The notes under the pieces are model-generated. The model searched no databases, had not been told where the DNA came from, and saw nothing but the letters and a program-made list of their open reading frames with translations. A DNA stretch of 6,492 bases, from NCBI GenBank assembly GCA_002727535.1, contig PBXH01000005.1, positions 13,728-20,219 on the forward strand. The letters are read 5' to 3'. Shown here one piece after another: positions 6,330 through 6,492 of this stretch (the stretch's first letter is position 1; the number at the start of each line of letters is the position of its first letter). This stretch comes from Gammaproteobacteria bacterium (GTDB lineage Bacteria; Pseudomonadota; Gammaproteobacteria; Magnimaribacterales; TMED112). A program made the position numbers and the translations under genes.

Positions 6330-6492
6330 AAATATTACTAACAAATGATGATGGAATTGAATCAGAAATAACCAGATCTTTATTTGATTCGCTAAAAGAA
6401 AAACATGAAGTTACTTTGATTGCTCCAGAGATGGATAAAAGTGGTCAAGGAGCAGCAATAACACTTAGAACTTCTGTTGAAGTTAATAAATT
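6326..6492 (+). CDS. surE: SurE family 5'-nucleotidase, N-terminal end (partial)
   Basis: The first 55 codons of a gene that runs off the window. SurE is a divalent-metal phosphatase acting on nucleoside 5'- and 3'-monophosphates, linked to stationary-phase survival. It starts MKILLTNDDGI, with N7, D8 and D9 the family metal-binding NDDG motif. LIAPEMDKSGQG follows (S39 aligns with the metal-site Ser of E. coli), then AAITLRTS, matching the family's AP...SG....T pattern. The loop after NDDG reads IESEIT where most members have a xAPGI or similar sequence with Gly. The start forms ATGA with the ispDF stop. surE lies near ispF in many gammaproteobacteria but usually with truD between them; here it follows directly. 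Only a third or less of the protein is visible. Confidence 0.9.
   Translation, partial: MKILLTNDDGIESEITRSLFDSLKEKHEVTLIAPEMDKSGQGAAITLRTSVEVNK

Noticed and set aside
1..6492. Search for rho-independent terminators, inverted or tandem repeats, tRNA genes, CRISPR arrays and mobile elements.
   Set aside because: No GC-rich hairpin followed by a T tract, no regularly spaced repeats, no tRNA-like sequence and no transposase or integrase motif was found by eye; nearly every base is accounted for by housekeeping coding sequence.

Overview
The window is a dense, AT-rich (about one third G+C by eye) stretch of bacterial chromosome. Eight genes lie on the + strand, with nothing convincing on the - strand. 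In order they are the 3' end of dnaB, alr, pyrG, kdsA, eno, ftsB, a fused ispD-ispF gene, and the 5' end of surE. The largest gap between genes is 15 bases. The other junctions are a 2-base gap, three 4-base ATGA overlaps and two 26-base overlaps. I see no room for a conventional promoter or terminator between genes, so the run reads as one long, translationally coupled operon, or part of one.

The organism is most likely a streamlined gammaproteobacterium. The order pyrG-kdsA-eno-ftsB-ispD-ispF-(truD)-surE is the classic gammaproteobacterial neighbourhood, and dnaB-alr adjacency is also common there. KdsA carries the Asn of the metal-independent class (FGGVNVIES), as in E. coli. Low G+C, near-zero intergenic space and slightly shortened proteins would suit a marine oligotroph such as a SAR86-type lineage. 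That lineage is a guess and cannot be proven from this window.

Layout: 1-171 dnaB C-terminus; 146-1189 alanine racemase; 1205-2845 CTP synthase; 2842-3654 KDO-8-phosphate synthase; 3657-4913 enolase; 4910-5194 FtsB-like division protein; 5169-6329 bifunctional IspDF; 6326-6492 SurE N-terminus. All products are housekeeping proteins. Several feed the cell envelope: D-alanine for peptidoglycan (Alr), KDO for LPS core (KdsA, using PEP, which Eno makes, while CTP from PyrG is needed to activate KDO), septal wall synthesis (FtsB), and isoprenoid precursors for the undecaprenyl carrier (IspDF, which also uses CTP). DnaB is the replication helicase.

I see no undescribed system, mobile element, CRISPR array or RNA gene. 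The points worth a second look are the IspD-IspF fusion in a gammaproteobacterial-type locus, the joining of dnaB-alr directly to pyrG, the missing truD, an FtsB that stops before the usual FtsQ-binding strand, and substitutions in normally conserved motifs of Alr, Eno and SurE.
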